From positions 124,001-188,000 of the forward strand of contig JALIZF010001344.1 in the NCBI GenBank assembly GCA_029948255.1: a DNA stretch of 64,000 bases, written 5' to 3'. Below the pieces are notes generated by a model. That model ran no database searches. It saw only the letters and a list, made by a program, of their open reading frames with translations, and was not told the origin of the DNA. A program made the position numbers and the translations under genes. Origin of the DNA: Telmatactis stephensoni (lineage: Eukaryota; Cnidaria; Anthozoa; Actiniaria; Isophelliidae). Positions 22,208 through 33,869 of this stretch are shown here, one piece after another; position 1 is the first letter of the stretch, and every line of letters starts with the position of its first letter.

Positions 22208-22915
22208 TATGTCCAACAGAGTAATGAAAAACTATTGAAAGAGGTAAACAGTGAAGAAATGCTTGAGAAAGGTTAAACCAAAAACGACATTAGAAAAGAA
22301 AGACTCGTCGAGAAGTATAAGAGCAAAACCTTACATGGAAAATTTCTTACAAACACTCAAGAAGGAAGGGGATGACTGCACATGGGCATGGCTTCGTAAA
22401 GGTGACCTAAAGAAGGAGACTGAGGAAATGATCATGGCTGCCCAAGACCAAGCACTGAGAACAAGATACATCAGGAAAGTGATTGATAAAGAGGACATTT
22501 CCTCAAAATGCAGGTTGTGTGATGAGAGGGAAGAAACCATTGCACAAAAAAAACAATACAAACTGCGGCGGCATGATCGGGTGGCAAGGATAATTCACTG
22601 GGATTTATGTAAATGGTGGTAATCAGAACATGCTGATAAGTGGTACGACCATGAACCATCCACCGTTATAGAAAATGAAGAGTTAAGGTGTTGTGGGATA
22701 TGAAAATTCAGACTGATGCTAAAATTGAACAGTTAAAACCTGACATTGTGGTTTACGAAAAGAAAAGTAGGACGTGTTTTTTGGTTGATGTTGCATGCCC
22801 ATTTGACACGAGAATTGCAGAGAAGGAAAGGGAGGGACCTGAGGAGGGAAGTCAAACGTATATGGTCATTGTAAGTCTGTAGCAGTTGTGCCAATCATTA
22901 TAGGAGCACTTGGCA
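22208..22915 (+). pseudogene. Non-LTR retrotransposon, region between thumb and endonuclease
   Basis: Continues the copy split by the MITE: VQQSNEKLLKEVNSEEML, then WAWLRKGDLKKETEEMIMAA, ALRTRYIRKVIDKEDI, the knuckle KCRLCDEREETIA, RRHDRVARIIHWDLC, and after a stop KPDIVV-like DIVVYEKKSRTCFLVDVACP, the PD...D endonuclease core. Several frame breaks. Inactive. Confidence 0.75.
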
Positions 22916-22929
22916 TGAGATTTTAACAT

Positions 22930-23466
22930 TTGCAAACTGAACATGTAATAGAGGCAAGACGCCCAGATTTAATTATCATCAATAAACAAGACAGAATGTG
23001 TCAAATAAGTGATTTTGCTGTTCCATTTGATTCAAAAGTTAATTTAAAAGAAACTGAAAAAATTGCAAAGTATCAAGATCTTGCAAGAGAGCTTCAGAAA
23101 TTGTGTGGTCAAGCAAAAGATAAGAGACAGCTTGGAAAGAAAATATCGGCTAAAACAAGAGGATATGAAGTGTTCATAGAAGAACTAAAGCAAAGAATTA
23201 TGGCAAAAGCAAGTAAAATTTGGAGATATTCAGACAGATTAAAACAATTTCAGCAGAATAGAATGTTTAATAATAACCAAAGTAGATTCTACGTTGTAGA
23301 AGAAACGCGACCTCAGAAGGAAATTCAACCTGAAGTTGAAGAGAGCAAAAAGTTTTGGGAAGAAATTTGGAGCAAGCCAGTATGTCATAATAAACAGGCA
23401 GAATGGCTACAAAAACTAAGAGTCGAAATTGAGTGTGAACAACAGCAAGACATAACAATTCAGTAA
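22930..23466 (+). pseudogene. Chimeric open frame: endonuclease end fused to a 5' region
   Basis: A 178-codon open stretch. Its first third is the endonuclease core (EARRPDLIIINKQD ... KIAKYQDLARELQKL). The rest (ASKIWRYSDRLKQFQQNRMF ... KFWEEIWSKPVCHNKQAEWL) is the segment that normally precedes the polymerase. This is end-to-start order, consistent with tandem or read-through copies. The first residue is not a real start, since no ATG precedes the domain cleanly. Confidence 0.6.
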
Positions 23467-24560
23467 GGTTAAGTTTAAAAAGGTACTCTCAGGCATGCCT
23501 AATTGGAAAGCTCCTGGACCTGATATGGTCCAAGGATTTTGGATTTTGGCGCATTGGGACTAGTACGAAAAAGCTTATCCCAACATGTAAGAGAAGACAC
23601 CAGGACTGGTTAACATTGCAGATCGAATATTGTGCTGCTAGGCACAGCTCACATTCTTATAGAAGAGTCTTACTGATGACATTGTAATATGTAATTATTT
23701 CAGCCTTAAGACCATTTATTGGTCTCGGCTATACATTTATTAAGATTGTATTGTACACCGCATGAATTGATGAAGATGAACTGAATTGGCGAATAAATAA
23801 TAATAATAATGGACTGATGCGAAACGAAAACGAAAATCAACGAATGCATGGGACCAGAAGAGAAAGAAAGCTTAAGGCTGAAATGAAAGAGTTAAGGAAA
23901 ACATTGGCTGGTAATGAGCGGAAAGAAAAACAGAAAGACGCGACATCTAACGATAAAAAGATATTGAAAGAATTAAAAGTATACATGAATGGTTCAGAAG
24001 CAACAACAAATACATTATGTTCGTATAAAGAAATCTGGATAGATCGGCTCAGATATAAGATCGAAAGTGATACTTAAAAAAATGGTAATTAAGTGCAACG
24101 AGTACAAGAGTTTTAATACCATCACAGATAAGAACATCAAACAAGAAATTAAGAAAAAAAGACGGGCATTGACGGGATTCAAAACTTCTGTTGGAAAAAT
24201 TAATTGAAGATAACAGAATGATCCCGGAATGGTGATGCACAGGCAGGACTGTACTACGAGTAATACTAATGATCTACTAATGATGTACTAATGATCTTGG
24301 TGATGAAAATAATTATAGACCTATATATTACATGTCTCAATACTGCATATAAGCTATTGACGGCAATAGTCGGACATTATATGCGAGAACATGCAATAAT
24401 GGAGAATAATATTTGGGATGAAGGACATGCAGCTAGGAGGCGTGTAGAAGGCGTGCTAAGCACAGTGCCAGGATCAGTTACTAATAGATGTTTGTATCAT
24501 GGAACAAGTTAAAACTTATAGTCACAATTTGGCAGTAGTTTATTACGATTATGAGAAGGC
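23467..24560 (+). pseudogene. Non-LTR retrotransposon polymerase N-terminal fragments
   Basis: Broken pieces in order: GMPNWKAPGPDMVQGFW (polymerase entry motif), the basic helix RMHGTRRERKLKAEMKELR, LIEDNRMIPEW, YITCLNTAYKLLTAIVGHY, NNIWDEG and VVYYDYEKAYD, the last being the first catalytic Asp region. Frameshifts and stops separate them. It is a 3'-truncated, rearranged copy of the same family. Confidence 0.65.
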
Positions 24561-24594
24561 TTACGATTATACGGTAGAGAAATATCTCAGTCTC

Positions 24595-25370
24595 TTTTCG
24601 GGATTTTTGCTCTGTCTAGAGAGTCTAAGTGATTTATTCCTCTTGTAAGAGACGACAGGAGGATAGTCAAGGAAGATCCTTCAGTTTAGGTTCTAATTGC
24701 CAGTGATTACTATTAGATGCCAGTGCTTCATTGGAATGTTTTTATTTGATGTTCAGTACAGCTGGGTTGTACGTGGTAACAAATGGTAGCAGTTTTCGTT
24801 GTGATGTTCTGTTTCGTATTTTAAGTGCTTCTTGCCTTCCAGTGAATTTTACTTCTGATAAAATCTTTGAGACAAACTCTTTCGGGTAACCTCGGTTATG
24901 GAGGCGTTCTGAAAAGCTGTGTTTGTCGTTTAAAAAGCTTCGGGAACAGAGTTGTTGCGAAGTAGGCGTTAAGCTTTTTGACCCGCTAAAACGGGTGGCA
25001 TGATGAGAAGTAAGTGGCTATACTGGAAGGTTTCTGTTGGCTTAAAAAAGGTTTTAACATCTAAGATTCGAGAACTGTGGAATCTAGGTCCGTTGTAAAC
25101 TGTATCGAGAAAAGTGTCAGTTTGAGACGACATTTCGTAAGTCGGTGAATTTGATTGTGTCGTGGAAATTATTAGCGAAATCAACAAACTTTGAGATGTC
25201 GTTCTCAGGTAAAGTCCGGCAAACTGAGAAAATTTCATCAATAAAGCGTTTCCAGACGAGAGACTTGCTTGGACTGTTGTTTAATAGCTTATTTTCTAGA
25301 TGTGACATAAAAATGACAGAGAAAGCGACAGCCATTTTAGTCCCCATTGCTATACCATGTATTTGGAGGT
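24595..25370 (-). pseudogene. Penelope-like element reverse transcriptase fragment
   Basis: Minus-strand reading MGTKMAVAFSVIFMSHLENK, RFIDEIFSVCR, ANNFHDTIKFTDLRN, FLDTVYNGPRF, ERLHNRGYPKEFVSKILSEV and LLPFVTTYNPAV in collinear order, the signature of Penelope-like polymerases. The catalytic box reads IDEI where an Asp pair is usual, which would abolish activity. There are frame changes along its length. No GIY-YIG endonuclease domain was seen. Confidence 0.7.
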
Positions 25371-25686
25371 AGTGTTTGTCATTGAATTTTAAAAGAATTC
25401 TTAATGAAAATGTAATGAAAATCCATCATTTTGATTTTGCTCTTATTAAGCTTTTTTATAACTATTTATGGGAATTAATATGTTCACTTGTTCAGGGATC
25501 TGCGGTACCTCAAAACTTAACAGGCCTCTCCCTTCATCTGTAGTCCTATTTAAATACAATCTATCTACATCACTTTTGGATGCAATGCTTTATGCATTCT
25601 CAGACGTAACTTTCTAGTCCATCGATCTAGATCTTGTACTTCTTCTTTTCAGTCCATTCCAGAAAGGCGGCAGAGTAACGTAATAA

Positions 25687-26082
25687 CAGGGGCGTACAGG
25701 GGGTCCACGACACGATTCAAGGAAAATAAAAACGTCAAATCACGAAAAACCGGCCATCTCATATTTTCCCGAAAAAAGGGAAGACAAGTAGAAAACTGCT
25801 TATTTTGCCCTCAGTGCATCGTTCATGTATTCTTTACGTCACATAAGCGCTTTGAGATTGAATAAAACAAATGCAGAAATGGCAGGGAGAAAGTTGATTT
25901 ATTTTTTCAGTGAATCACATAGAAAAAGACAACCAAATCCCGAATCTCTAACAATTATTACTTTTTTTCGTGTCACGTAAATAATGTTTTTCACGAATCA
26001 CAAGTTTTTTTTTCCGATTCCCGAATGACGGAAAATGAAAATGCGTGATCATGCGACACCTAAAAAACCCTGTACGTCCCTG
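25687..26082. mobile_element. 396-bp MITE with TAATAA duplication
   Basis: Ends CAGGGGCGTACAGGG and (reverse complement) CAGGGACGTACAGGG, flanked by TAATAA at 25681-25686 and 26083-26088. A second, shortened copy lies at 7452-7642. Interior rich in TCACGAAAA blocks; no coding capacity. Confidence 0.8.
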
Positions 26083-26089
26083 TAATAAG

Positions 26090-26380
26090 GATATAGCCCA
26101 AGTATTCATAGCTTTGATTATATTTTCAGAATTTAATTTAGACTCAAGAATTTTTCTTATTCTCCTGATATACTCTTTACTAATTTTTAATCTTATTATT
26201 ATGCCGGATTTGATCTGTTTGTAGAACTCCCACGTATTTATAACCTTTACCCGCATTTACATATCCCAAGCATATTCCTTCAGAATTTTGACAATGTGCA
26301 GTGCCCTTTTTGAAAATGGGACATTTATCAATCCCAAAGTCCATACAAATATCATTACAAAAAAAACGCACTGTTTGAAT
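26090..26380 (-). pseudogene. Non-LTR reverse transcriptase thumb fragment
   Basis: Minus-strand reading MDFGIDKCPIF, NAGKGYKYVGVLQTDQIR and EYIRRIRKILESKLNSENI, equivalent to 21040-21290 of the plus-strand copy. Short and truncated; the MITE 25687-26082 is inserted beside it. Confidence 0.7.
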
Positions 26381-26384
26381 TAAC

Positions 26385-27240
26385 TAAAGAGTCAATTTCT
26401 TTCTCACTTTAGCCATACAAATCAAATATATATAAAAAATATATATTTTTTAACTCCCAACTTGGGAAGCCCCATATTTGACCCAAGTTGAGAATTGCCA
26501 TTTCTAACTGTAGTAACAGGAAAAAATATCTGTTCCAGACTGACCATACCATTATCTAACATTTTAATTTCATATTACTTTTCACACTGGTACATACATA
26601 ACAAATGAAAGCTCCCACTGAAACATACACAATTTTATGGCAACTATATATTATGACCTCATGCAGTTTCTTTAACACACAGACACAAGGTATATATAAC
26701 CTGGAACCCCCACACTTTAATGCTCTTACTAACAGGCTGATGATTATAGAATATTGGTTACTCAGATATTTCAAAATCGATCAAATGTAAAGGTGTTTGT
26801 TTGATGTCAGCCAGAAGCTCTTTTAGCCTCTTTTAGTGCGCTCATTTTAGCCACCTCTTTCCATCAGTGCTCCATTTTAAGGGTATTTAAAGCTAAACAG
26901 AAAGAAAAGAAGTCACTTATGACTCATGTGGGATCAAACTAGAGACCTCTCCCATCAAAGGCTGCACACAAACCAACTGTACCATCCTTGCTCCTTGAAA
27001 TTTATATGCATTGCACCTACAAGCTACACCTGGCTGCCTGTATAATCTTTGTTGCTCAGCACTGAAATTGCTTTAAAGTTCATTTATCACCAAGTTTTGA
27101 GTGCTCTTTTCAGATATCATATTTTTTGAAAAAGAGTTACATGACACCTGTAAAATCTCAATTAACCATAAGTGATCAAAAGCCAGTTAACAATAATCCA
27201 GGGTTAACTCTAAAGAAAACATATGCATGAGTTAATCCTG
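26385..27240. other. No gene seen
   Basis: Includes TATATA runs. No supported feature. Confidence 0.4.
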
Positions 27241-27254
27241 GGTTAACACTAATC

Positions 27255-27945
27255 CACTGTTGAACAATACAATACAATACAAAATGTTTATTTAGTACCT
27301 TGTGTACAAATAAATATTTACATTGAGATAAATATTTACATTTGAAATCTTACAAATAAATAATTACACAGGATTGATGGTACGAATTATCTACAATAAC
27401 CCTAATGGGCTAAACGAGGTAGATAGCTTGCTATTTATATCTACAAGGACATTGAGGTCAAAGAAAAATATATTGTTATACAAAAACATTAAAATATAGT
27501 ACTTAATAAACATAAATAGATAAACAAAGAAGTGTCATATAAAATGAGTAACAATTGATAGTAGATAATTTAGTATAGTGTCTGAGGCCAGTTTATAGAT
27601 TAATTACTTAAGATTGCAAAGTATATGATTTGAGAAATTCGTCAAATAAACAGTCTTTGAACAAACCCTTTGAACTTACATATTTGTTGTTTTTTACTTT
27701 GTTCACTGATTTCATTCCAAATTTTAACACCAGAATATCTAATATTGAATTTTCTGTAGTTAGTCCTAACTTTTGGTAAAGAATAGCTGGACTTTGAGGC
27801 CAGCCTAGTATTATACTATTATAAGTCTTGTGTTTCATCTTTACTTCAGTGAAATATGATTTAAATATTATTGGTAGCTTGCCAGAGTAATAATTATACA
27901 TAAACAAAGCCATGTGAAGAACAACAAGATCTGGGAATTTCATAA
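27255..27945 (-). pseudogene. 3' end of an L2/CR1-type non-LTR retrotransposon
   Basis: On the minus strand a shifted frame reads KVRTNYRKFNIRYSGVKIWN then EISEQ, the conserved end of Jockey-superfamily polymerases. The element finishes in a short (TATTG)n tail at 27263-27285, typical of L2/CR1-like 3' ends. It is 5'-truncated and frameshifted. Confidence 0.6.
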
Positions 27946-27949
27946 GTTT

Positions 27950-29480
27950 GAGACTTAGAAAAACTGGGTTTGTATGCGCAAAATTGAAGGTTATCAGTCA
28001 AAGGGCTTTTTATAGAGTATCGAAAGAGGATTAATAGTGGATTGGTAAGTATGACCCTGGGCCCAGGTGGAAACTGAGCCCATGACCTTATGATTATCTA
28101 AACTGAGCTATAACTGGAAACTTGTATGAGTGTATATAAACATTAAATCCATCAGTTATTAAGTGTCTAAATCAATCCCAGCAATTATGTGTATACACGG
28201 GAACATTGAAATAGAAATTACACACAAGTATAGATGAAATGAGTTTGGTTTGGTTCCCACCTGGGGCTCAGATTTGAGTTGAGTTTAATTGAGTTTCAAA
28301 CTTGTGGGGTAATCATTTTTTCATTTATACTTGTGTGTATATATTTTATTAGAAATAGATATAATTTGTGTGAAAATTAAAAATGGCTCTACTTCACTAA
28401 GAAATGTTCTCAAAATGTGATATCAGTCTCAGGTAACATTGGTTTTTCTTTCAGTTCGATGAAATTGGAGCATAAATTCCTTTCGATTCACATTGTCAAC
28501 TGTTCGACTAAATCGCTGGTTATATAGAGGCTTGTTCTGCTCTCTGTGGCCGCCAGGGAAAAGAAAACAAAAGAAATCAGCCCGCTTACGGGCTGGCTCG
28601 CCTCCATATAAACAGCCCCTAATAACTAATTGATGTCATACAAATGAAACTACAATGCAGTTGCGAACTAATGTAAAACAATATGCCTAATTATTAAGTA
28701 AGTATATTTCAGTATATTTGCGAAACAGTTAACTTAAGCTTACATATTACCTTTGTATCTTCGAAAGCAAGATGTCAAATATGCCTAATTATTAAGTATA
28801 TTTGCGAAACAGTTAACTTAAATAACTTTGTATCTTCGACTGCAAGATGTCAAATATAAGTTTACCGTAACCTCCTTTTTGTTTATCCTCTCTCGCTAAA
28901 TTTCGATATAATGAATAAAGTGGACATTGATTTCAATGTTTTTCGTTCTAGTGTTGCAGCATGCTGACCAGCAAGTTTCGCATCTCACTAATCATGAAAA
29001 GGAACGGATTATGGGTTCTTGTATTTCATGAATAACTACGGACTTTGACACCCGTTTCATTATTGAGCTGATTGCTAAGAACAGAGCCGTTGCTAGGAAC
29101 AAGAGGCAAAAAAAGTGAATTGGATTCTATATTCGGCGTAATGCCGGGTTAGACTTGTACTGAACATGAATAATTCATTGCGGGAGCAAGATTTGCACAG
29201 TCAAACATAAATACGAGTAATATGGAATTTTAAATTCAGAAAATTTGAATTTTCAATTTAAATCGAATGATCGTTGAATATTCATAAGCTTATTTGATGC
29301 TCGACTATAAAGGCAAGATATTTCCAAATTTGATATTAACTTTTAATCAAATCAAAGATATGAGTATTTATGAATTTAGTTATTCAAAATTCAATTTATA
29401 TCGCTGGCTTTAATGGTTACTATTATGTTCGCCCTAGGACGGACGTATTTAAATGACTTTAATCCCGGTAAATTAGGGTA
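27950..29480. other. No gene; one tandem duplication
   Basis: Around 28680-28860 a block of about 90 bp (GCCTAATTATTAAGTATATT...) occurs twice in tandem with small differences. Nothing coding was recognised elsewhere. Confidence 0.5.
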
Positions 29481-29509
29481 AGATCACTTTTTTGCCAATC
29501 ACCAGGATC

Positions 29510-29705
29510 CCGAATAAGAGTTGAAGAAGCTTACACGAAATTCAACGACGCTTGCGAAAAACAAAATATTCGACGCTTGAACAGAGCAACATTTGCCAAA
29601 ATCCTTCAAAATGAAGTAGTCACTTGTGAGCGGAAAAAGAGAAGATCCTCTGGCTTGAAAAACGAATTTGAGTATCCTTTAACACATGTTAACACTGAGA
29701 TTTCA
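29510..29705 (+). pseudogene. Protein-like fragment, possibly winged-helix
   Basis: After an AG the frame reads RIRVEEAYTKFNDACEKQNI, then RRLNRATFAKILQNEVVTCE, resembling the RFX-like or D5-type winged-helix segment found at the end of some mobile-element helicases. Isolated, no start. Identity is a guess from pattern only. Confidence 0.3.
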
Positions 29706-30403
29706 TGACCTTTTCAAAGGACAGTAACTTTTATGTATAAATATAATCTATTTTGTCTTAATTGTCACGTTAGATATGTTTACATGAATGTCAAAGTCAT
29801 CGAGCGTGACGACCAAAACAAAGAGAATATTCCTCCCTGCTTGTTGAGGTCTACTTTGTATTCCTACGTGAATCTTTTGCAAGATGTGCAGAATCATCAA
29901 ACCCTGTGTGATCCATGGAATCCCTTATTGATAAGCGATAAATACCTAGAGATGTGCTATTATGAACGGAAGTTGATTGATGATAAGCAAACTTTTAGGA
30001 CAGTTTGCTGATCTTTCTTGGGCACCCTCATATGCTGGAGTACGCACCACGTGTTCTGATATCCCTGCAGTACCTGATCAAATTAGCTAATTTCAAGATT
30101 TTCTTCTGATCATTGGAAATGTTAAAAAAACAAAAATATGCTCAGCAGTCCAAAATCCATCCTATGTTGTTCTTCCAGAGAATACTCTAAATTTAAATGG
30201 CGAGATCATTGGTTCAATGCACAAGACAGTAGAAATTGACATCAAAGGTAACGAGCAAAAAAACTACATTAGAAGAGCTACCAGTTGTTTTTATTTTTTA
30301 TCAAACTCACTTGCATCAAGATGCCAATGATGTAGCCTTCTCAGACGAAATCTTAGTGTTCAACTGGTACGTTACCAAAATGATCTGAATGAAAAAGTAA
30401 ATA

Positions 30404-30588
30404 CCACCAACATTTACGGCTGCTATTCCTGTCGGAGCAGTAACAGCAAATTTTGTGCCACGAACACGTAAATTTTCGATTACATTTCGAAGCAAGAACG
30501 ACTTTCCACTACCTGCCTTACCAGATATAAAGACACTAAAGCCGTAGTCGATTAACTCTTGAACCTTTTCTTGATTTTCACTTAACAT
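30404..30588 (-). CDS. PIF1-like helicase exon
   Basis: Minus-strand exon reading SGKAGSGKSFLLRNVIENL then KFAVTAPTGIAAVNVGG, the Walker A and motif Ia of PIF1-family DNA helicases, which unwind 5'-3' and also occur in Helitron transposons. It ends at a GTATTT donor right after VNVGG. An ATG (MLSENQEKVQELIDYG) opens it, preceded by an acceptor-like TATTACAAG. I did not find the rest of the helicase (Walker B, motif VI) in the window, so this is a fragment or the first exon of a decayed gene. Confidence 0.6.
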
Positions 30589-30928
30589 TTCTTGTAATAC
30601 ACATGTCTCGAAGATGTCAAAATATATCCCAAGATCCCGTTTGTCAACACAAAAATATCACACATACCTAAAATTCCTTGTTTATGTAACCAAGGAAACT
30701 GCTACGAGCATCAAACTAAGACACACCCCCCAGTTCTCAAATCTTATTGGTCTATTCACGTCACGCCTCCCACAGTTTCATTCCCCCTCGCCCCTTTGGG
30801 GCTCGTCAGCTCGGTTCGCCCCTTTGGGGCTCGTTCGCTAAAGCGATATGTTTGTTCAGCGGATATTTAAAAAATTCAAAATGGCGGATGTAAATACATG
30901 AGGCAAACGATATTCTGCCGTGCTCCCT

Positions 30929-31190
30929 TGGCACAAGACTAAGAACTGTGAAGCATCTGTCATGTCATACTGGGCGTGGTCGTATGTCTCCGTCAAAGTC
31001 ATCCACTAGAATTCTCTTTACTTTAAAGCACAAGACCAAGAACTATTAATTATCTCTCAACATACTGGGCGTGGTCATATGTCTCTGTCAGTCATCAGCT
31101 GGAACTCTCTTTACTTTTAAGCACAAGACTAAAAACTGTGAAACATCTCTCATGTCATTCTGGGCGTGGTCGTATGTCTCTGATAATCAT
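30929..31190. repeat. Three-copy tandem repeat (80-105 bp)
   Basis: The block GCACAAGACTAAGAACTGTG ... CTGGGCGTGGTCGTATGTCTC occurs three times with internal deletions. It directly precedes the SAP-like segment. Confidence 0.85.
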
Positions 31191-31195
31191 TATAT

Positions 31196-31420
31196 TTGCG
31201 ATCAAGCAGGGCCGTGTCAACAAGCTATCAAACTACAGAAGCTCTCGATAGATGTTCTTCAGCTGAATTCACCTTGTCCGATGGAAGACATATAAGTTCG
31301 TTGAACGTCAATGAATTAAAAGAAGAGCTAAAAGAAGGTGGTTTAAGCAAAAGTGGGCAGAAAGCAAACCTTAGGAAGAGGTTCAGGGCAGCCATTACTA
31401 TAAGTGATGAAATCCATCGT
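31196..31420 (+). pseudogene. SAP-like DNA-binding segment
   Basis: The frame includes SLNVNELKEELKEGGLSKSG followed by QKANLRKRFRAA, which fits the two-helix SAP motif used for DNA binding. SAP motifs open the YqaJ-type protein of the ISL2EU-like transposon at 47281 too, so this may be a relic of a related element. The open frame runs on into an unrelated polymerase fragment (31460), a chance fusion or insertion. Confidence 0.5.
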
Positions 31421-31459
31421 ACAAGAACGAGTCTAATGCATCCTGTGGATCAAGGCAAT

Positions 31460-32060
31460 TTGCTTTCTAAATTAAAGGTAAATGGAATATCGGGCCTCTC
31501 ATCTAAATGGTTTGATTCTTATTTAAGTGGATGCACTCAAAGATGTTATTGAAACGGAAGACTTCCCGAAAATCGGTCATTATCTTGTGGCATTCCACAA
31601 GGAACAATTTTGGGTCCCCTGTTATTCCTTCTTTATACAAACGATTTACCCAATTGTCTAACTTATCCAAATCCTCTAATGTATGCTGATGATACTCACA
31701 TAACTTTGGCAAATCTAAATATGCATACTATCGAAATTAATTTATACCATGATCTTACTAATGTCAGTCAATGGCATATTGCAAATCGTTTAACCTTAAA
31801 TATGTCCAAAACGGAATTTTTGTTGATTGGCTCTAGACAAAAACTAAGTACAATAGAGACTTCTCCATCCTTATAAATTGATGGAGCTCCTATAAAACAA
31901 GTTTCTAATACAAAATCCCTAGGAGTTTTTATTGATGAAAATTTGTCATGGAATACACATATCGAAAATGTGTCTAAAAAGATCGCTTCTGGTATTGGAG
32001 CTTTGAAGTGTATGAGGACTTTTGTTCCCCACACAACCCTCCAATCTATATATATATATA
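31460..32060 (+). pseudogene. Jockey-superfamily (L2/CR1-like) reverse transcriptase fragment
   Basis: Collinear motifs LLSKLKVNGISGLSSKWFDS, CGIPQGTILGPLLFLLYTND, MYADDTHITLANLN (catalytic YADD), NRLTLNMSKTEFLLIGSRQ and SLGVFIDENLSWNTHIENV are present. At least two stops interrupt it. It ends in a TATATA tract. Neither an endonuclease nor a 5' part is present. Confidence 0.8.
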
Positions 32061-32064
32061 TAAT

Positions 32065-32950
32065 TCCATAGGTTTGTGACGGTCTTTGATCGGCACAACT
32101 AAAAATTCTTTGATATGTGTAATAAACAAAACTGTCATCAAAATTGTGAAACTTTTGTTACGCTTTATATATTGTCAATAGTACATTACAAAGTCAAATC
32201 AGCTACATTGCTAGATGCACTGACATAACTGGTGCCTGAGGGACTGAGATATAACCTTTAGGTCTTTGAGTGATAAACGCTGTCTATCATCAGTGAATTG
32301 CGCAAACTAAAACACTGAAGTAGAGGAATTATAGCAACACAGTTATGTCCTTGTTAACAGTGTATCACGCACTGGTAAAAGTTTATCAAGTTTATTAAAT
32401 TCTCAATAACCAAACATCGAGTAACACAATTGAAAAGAGATGTTATTGATACTAAAGTATGTTTCCAAGCAGACATGCTTCCATTATCAAGTAATGCTCG
32501 AGTGCACAAGATTTCCATTCAACGTTATCAATGGTTAATTTACATAGGTGTTTCCAGATCTAAATAGATACTTCACTTGAAGCGAGTCTGTTTGCCTGTT
32601 AAGTGTTGGCTTTTGTTTTGTAATAAAGAGCATTCCATAAGACAATACAAAGTTTGCTATAGTTTACTATCTTAAGAATATGCTCCATTTGCTCAGATCT
32701 CATTGGTCTGATTGAAATAAATTAAGTTCTTAACATTGGATGATTTCTATAATTTACCGTAAGTTATCAGTCATGATAGCTGTAAAAGTGGGTGTGGTTA
32801 CTTGGTTGTTGTCAGCTGGTTCACTAATTGACATATCAGTCACATGCACTGAGAACAGGGCATCATACGCCAAACGTCTCTGACATTTGCTTAGAGCAAG
32901 TTACTTTCTTGTAGTTTCCAAACCTTTTTTGAAAGTTTGTTATACTGAAG
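32065..32950. other. No gene seen
   Basis: Nothing recognised before the OTU-like exon. Confidence 0.4.
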
Positions 32951-32985
32951 CTAGCTGATAGTACAATGACTTCCCAAAGAGCAAT

Positions 32986-33156
32986 GTGTGTAAACGAGTC
33001 AAGAAAAATAGACTTGTTCTTTGGTACGATCCCCCAGGAACTTCAAACCGGTGCTTCTATAGCTGCCTCGCACATCATTTCAAGACCACAGAGGTGATCA
33101 TTAATAGAATCGAAAGCTTTATGTTGGATAACCAGCATGTTTCTATAAGAAGTGAG
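32986..33156 (+). CDS. OTU-like exon (second OTU gene or relic)
   Basis: Reads RLVLWYDPPGTSNRCFYSCL, then AHHFKTTEVIINRIESFM, matching the OTU signature DGNCFYxxLAxxL except that Asp-Gly-Asn is replaced by Ser-Asn-Arg; the Cys is kept. It ends at GTTAGT. With the His-bearing exon at 33772-33864 it could form the two halves of an OTU domain, with an unseen middle exon. Loss of the DGN triplet argues for an inactive or diverged enzyme. The 5' boundary is not defined. Confidence 0.5.
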
Positions 33157-33159
33157 GTT

Positions 33160-33770
33160 AGTATTTTTTTGTTCTTTCTTGAAGTATTGATAATTCAGAT
33201 ATTTATTACAGTGGCCTGAAAGGTACAGTTAGAATATATTTCACTAAAAAGCACTTTCACAATATGACGAAGATGTTAGTTTGTAGAAATGGTGCTGAAT
33301 CACACTATAGAACATGTTAACATACTTTAAAACTCAATTACACAGACTGTAATATAATTGTATTGTAAGTGCATTGTATTGTTTTACAATTTATTGCAAG
33401 CTCCAAGTTGAAACATATTTATTTGATTTCCCAAGTGTTGTTGATTTCCTCTTGAGAGGAGGCAAATGCCCGAGCACATGGGAAGAGGCAGTGTGATCGC
33501 TACGTGACGAAATGGCGACGCATCGTGTGATTGTAGCGGTGACCGAAATGTTCCACTCAAATTTCACAAGATAAAAAGCCATTATTCGCAGAACCACAAG
33601 CACTATGAATTTTAGCTATGCTTGAGCACATTTTAAATTATTTAGCAGGATTATTCTGCTCTACAACATAAAAATATGATTTATATTCATACAAAGCTGA
33701 TTTAAAGCTCCCGAATGGTGATGTGCTACCATAACCTACTTTGCCTACATTGTGGTTTCTATCTTTTGCA
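33160..33770. other. Intron or intergenic; nothing recognised
   Basis: No further OTU exon identified. Confidence 0.35.
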
Positions 33771-33771
33771 G

Positions 33772-33864
33772 AGAGTAACCGAGACAAGGCCTGGACTTTG
33801 TGCTCCTAAGGGTCGTATGTTTGTAGGTTACACAGGTAGCCATTACATGCTTCTTTCTGAAAAG
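33772..33864 (+). CDS. OTU-like C-terminal exon with catalytic-type His
   Basis: A 93-nt phase-0 exon between CTTTTGCAG and GTATGT. It reads LCAPKGRMFVGYTGSHYMLL, matching the late OTU segment in which a His-Tyr pair precedes the last strand (.LG..G.HY..L). Placed 600 bp after the Cys exon in the same orientation. Confidence 0.5.
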
Positions 33865-33869
33865 GTATG

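Noticed and set aside
33391..33603. Minus-strand 70-codon frame
   Set aside because: No motif or splice support, inside the OTU-like intron.
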